NCBI RefSeq assembly: GCF_000685035.1 | Contig: NZ_BAYB01000014.1 | Location: forward strand, 62,001-126,000 | From: Paraburkholderia ferrariae NBRC 106233 | GTDB taxonomy: Bacteria; Pseudomonadota; Gammaproteobacteria; Burkholderiales; Burkholderiaceae | Direction: 5' to 3' | DNA length: 64,000 nucleotides | Shown: positions 63,372 to 64,000 of the stretch, in pieces | Layout of the letters: each line of letters starts with the position of its first letter | How positions within the stretch are numbered: position 1 is the stretch's first letter | Notes under the pieces: generated by a model | Database searches by the model: none | Seen by the model: the letters and a program-made list of their open reading frames with translations, nothing else | Told to the model about the DNA's origin: nothing | Position numbers and translations under genes: made by a program

Positions 63372-64000
63372 ATGGCGAAACGGGATTACTACGAGGTTCT
63401 GGGCGTCGCGAAGAACGCGAGCGACGACGAAATCAAGAAGGCGTATCGCAAGCTCGCGATGAAGTACCACCCCGACCGCAATCCGGACAACAAGGATGCG
63501 GAAGAGCATTTCAAAGAGGTGAAGGAAGCCTATGAAATGCTGTCGGACTCGCAGAAGCGCGCAGCCTACGATCAGTACGGGCATGCGGGCGTCGATCCGA
63601 ACATGGGCGGCGCGGGCGCGCAGGGTTTCGGCGGTTTCGCGGATGCCTTCGGCGATATTTTCGGCGACATCTTCGGCCAGGCGGCCGGCGGTGCCGCGCG
63701 CGGCGGCCGTGCCGGCCCGCAGGTGTATCGCGGCGCGGACCTGCGCTACAGCATGGAAATCACGCTGGAGCAGGCGGCGCACGGCTACGAGACGCAGATT
63801 CGCGTGCCGGGCTGGAGCACCTGTGACATCTGCCACGGCTCGGGCGCTAAGCCCGGCACCAAGCCGGAAAGCTGCCCGACCTGCCACGGTTCGGGTTCGG
63901 TGCGCATGTCGCAGGGCTTTTTCAGCATCCAGCAGACTTGCCCGAAGTGCCACGGCACGGGCTCTTACATCCCCGATCCCTGCACGCACTGCCACGGCGC
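63372..64000 (+). CDS. dnaJ: Co-chaperone DnaJ (Hsp40), 3' end beyond the window
   Basis: Stimulates DnaK ATPase and delivers substrates. The first 209 residues are visible. J-domain (residues 1-70) with the essential HPD in KYHPDRNPDN, then a Gly/Phe-rich region (GGAGAQGFGGFADAFGDIFGDIFGQ), then the zinc domain with CDICHGSG, CPTCHGSG, CPKCHGTG and the start of the fourth CTHCHG motif. The frame is open at the window end, so the C-terminal substrate domain lies outside. Confidence 0.97.
   Translation, partial: MAKRDYYEVLGVAKNASDDEIKKAYRKLAMKYHPDRNPDNKDAEEHFKEVKEAYEMLSDSQKRAAYDQYGHAGVDPNMGGAGAQGFGGFADAFGDIFGDIFGQAAGGAARGGRAGPQVYRGADLRYSMEITLEQAAHGYETQIRVPGWSTCDICHGSGAKPGTKPESCPTCHGSGSVRMSQGFFSIQQTCPKCHGTGSYIPDPCTHCHG

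Overview
The window is high-GC chromosomal DNA from a betaproteobacterium of the Burkholderiaceae, most likely Burkholderia, Paraburkholderia or a close relative. This rests on gene order (recG-oxyR, yggS-proC, recN-nadK-hrcA-hemH-hslR-grpE-dnaK-dnaJ) and on protein sequences; no database search was possible. I see no rRNA or tRNA gene, insertion sequence, prophage or CRISPR array.

Layout. 1-6.8 kb: the 3' part of recG, then an oxidative-stress block (oxyR, a small monofunctional catalase, a small membrane protein, dps) and ubiA. 6.9-14.1 kb, minus strand: proC, yggS, the three glycolate oxidase subunits (glcF, glcE, glcD) and a second D-lactate-type FAD oxidase. 14.3-16.3 kb: a PduO-type cobalamin adenosyltransferase and the flavohaemoglobin hmp, which has a striking NsrR-like palindrome over its ribosome binding site. 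16.4-42.5 kb: an exopolysaccharide locus of the Wzx/Wzy type with colanic-acid-like content: GDP-mannose and GDP-fucose supply (manC, gmd, fcl), GDP-mannose hydrolase (gmm), a WcaJ-type initiating transferase, a BY-kinase (wzc), a Wza-like export lipoprotein, Wzx and Wzy, four further glycosyltransferases, two acyl/acetyltransferases, a secreted glycoside hydrolase and an unrecognised secreted protein. Two paralogous DJ-1/PfpI-AraC regulators lie in or beside its upstream part. 42.5-64 kb: housekeeping genes: aroG (DAHP synthase), tldD, a nitrilase-family amidase, yhdP, glnE, recN, nadK, then the heat-shock block hrcA-hemH-hslR-grpE-dnaK-dnaJ (dnaJ runs off the end).

How the genes work together. 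ManC, Gmd and Fcl make GDP-mannose and GDP-L-fucose. WcaJ loads the first sugar phosphate onto undecaprenyl phosphate, the glycosyltransferases extend the repeat, acyltransferases decorate it, Wzx flips it, Wzy polymerises it, and Wzc with Wza controls chain length and export. The hydrolase probably trims or releases polymer. Genes of the locus switch strand repeatedly, so it must be several transcription units.

The most interesting signal is upstream of aroG. A sigma70-like promoter is followed by a 23-codon ORF with eight consecutive aromatic codons (Phe-Tyr-Phe-Tyr-Phe-Phe-Trp-Tyr), then a strong intrinsic terminator whose 5' arm is perfectly complementary to a segment just after the aromatic codons. 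This has the architecture of a transcription attenuator sensing Phe, Tyr and Trp together and controlling the first step of the shikimate pathway.
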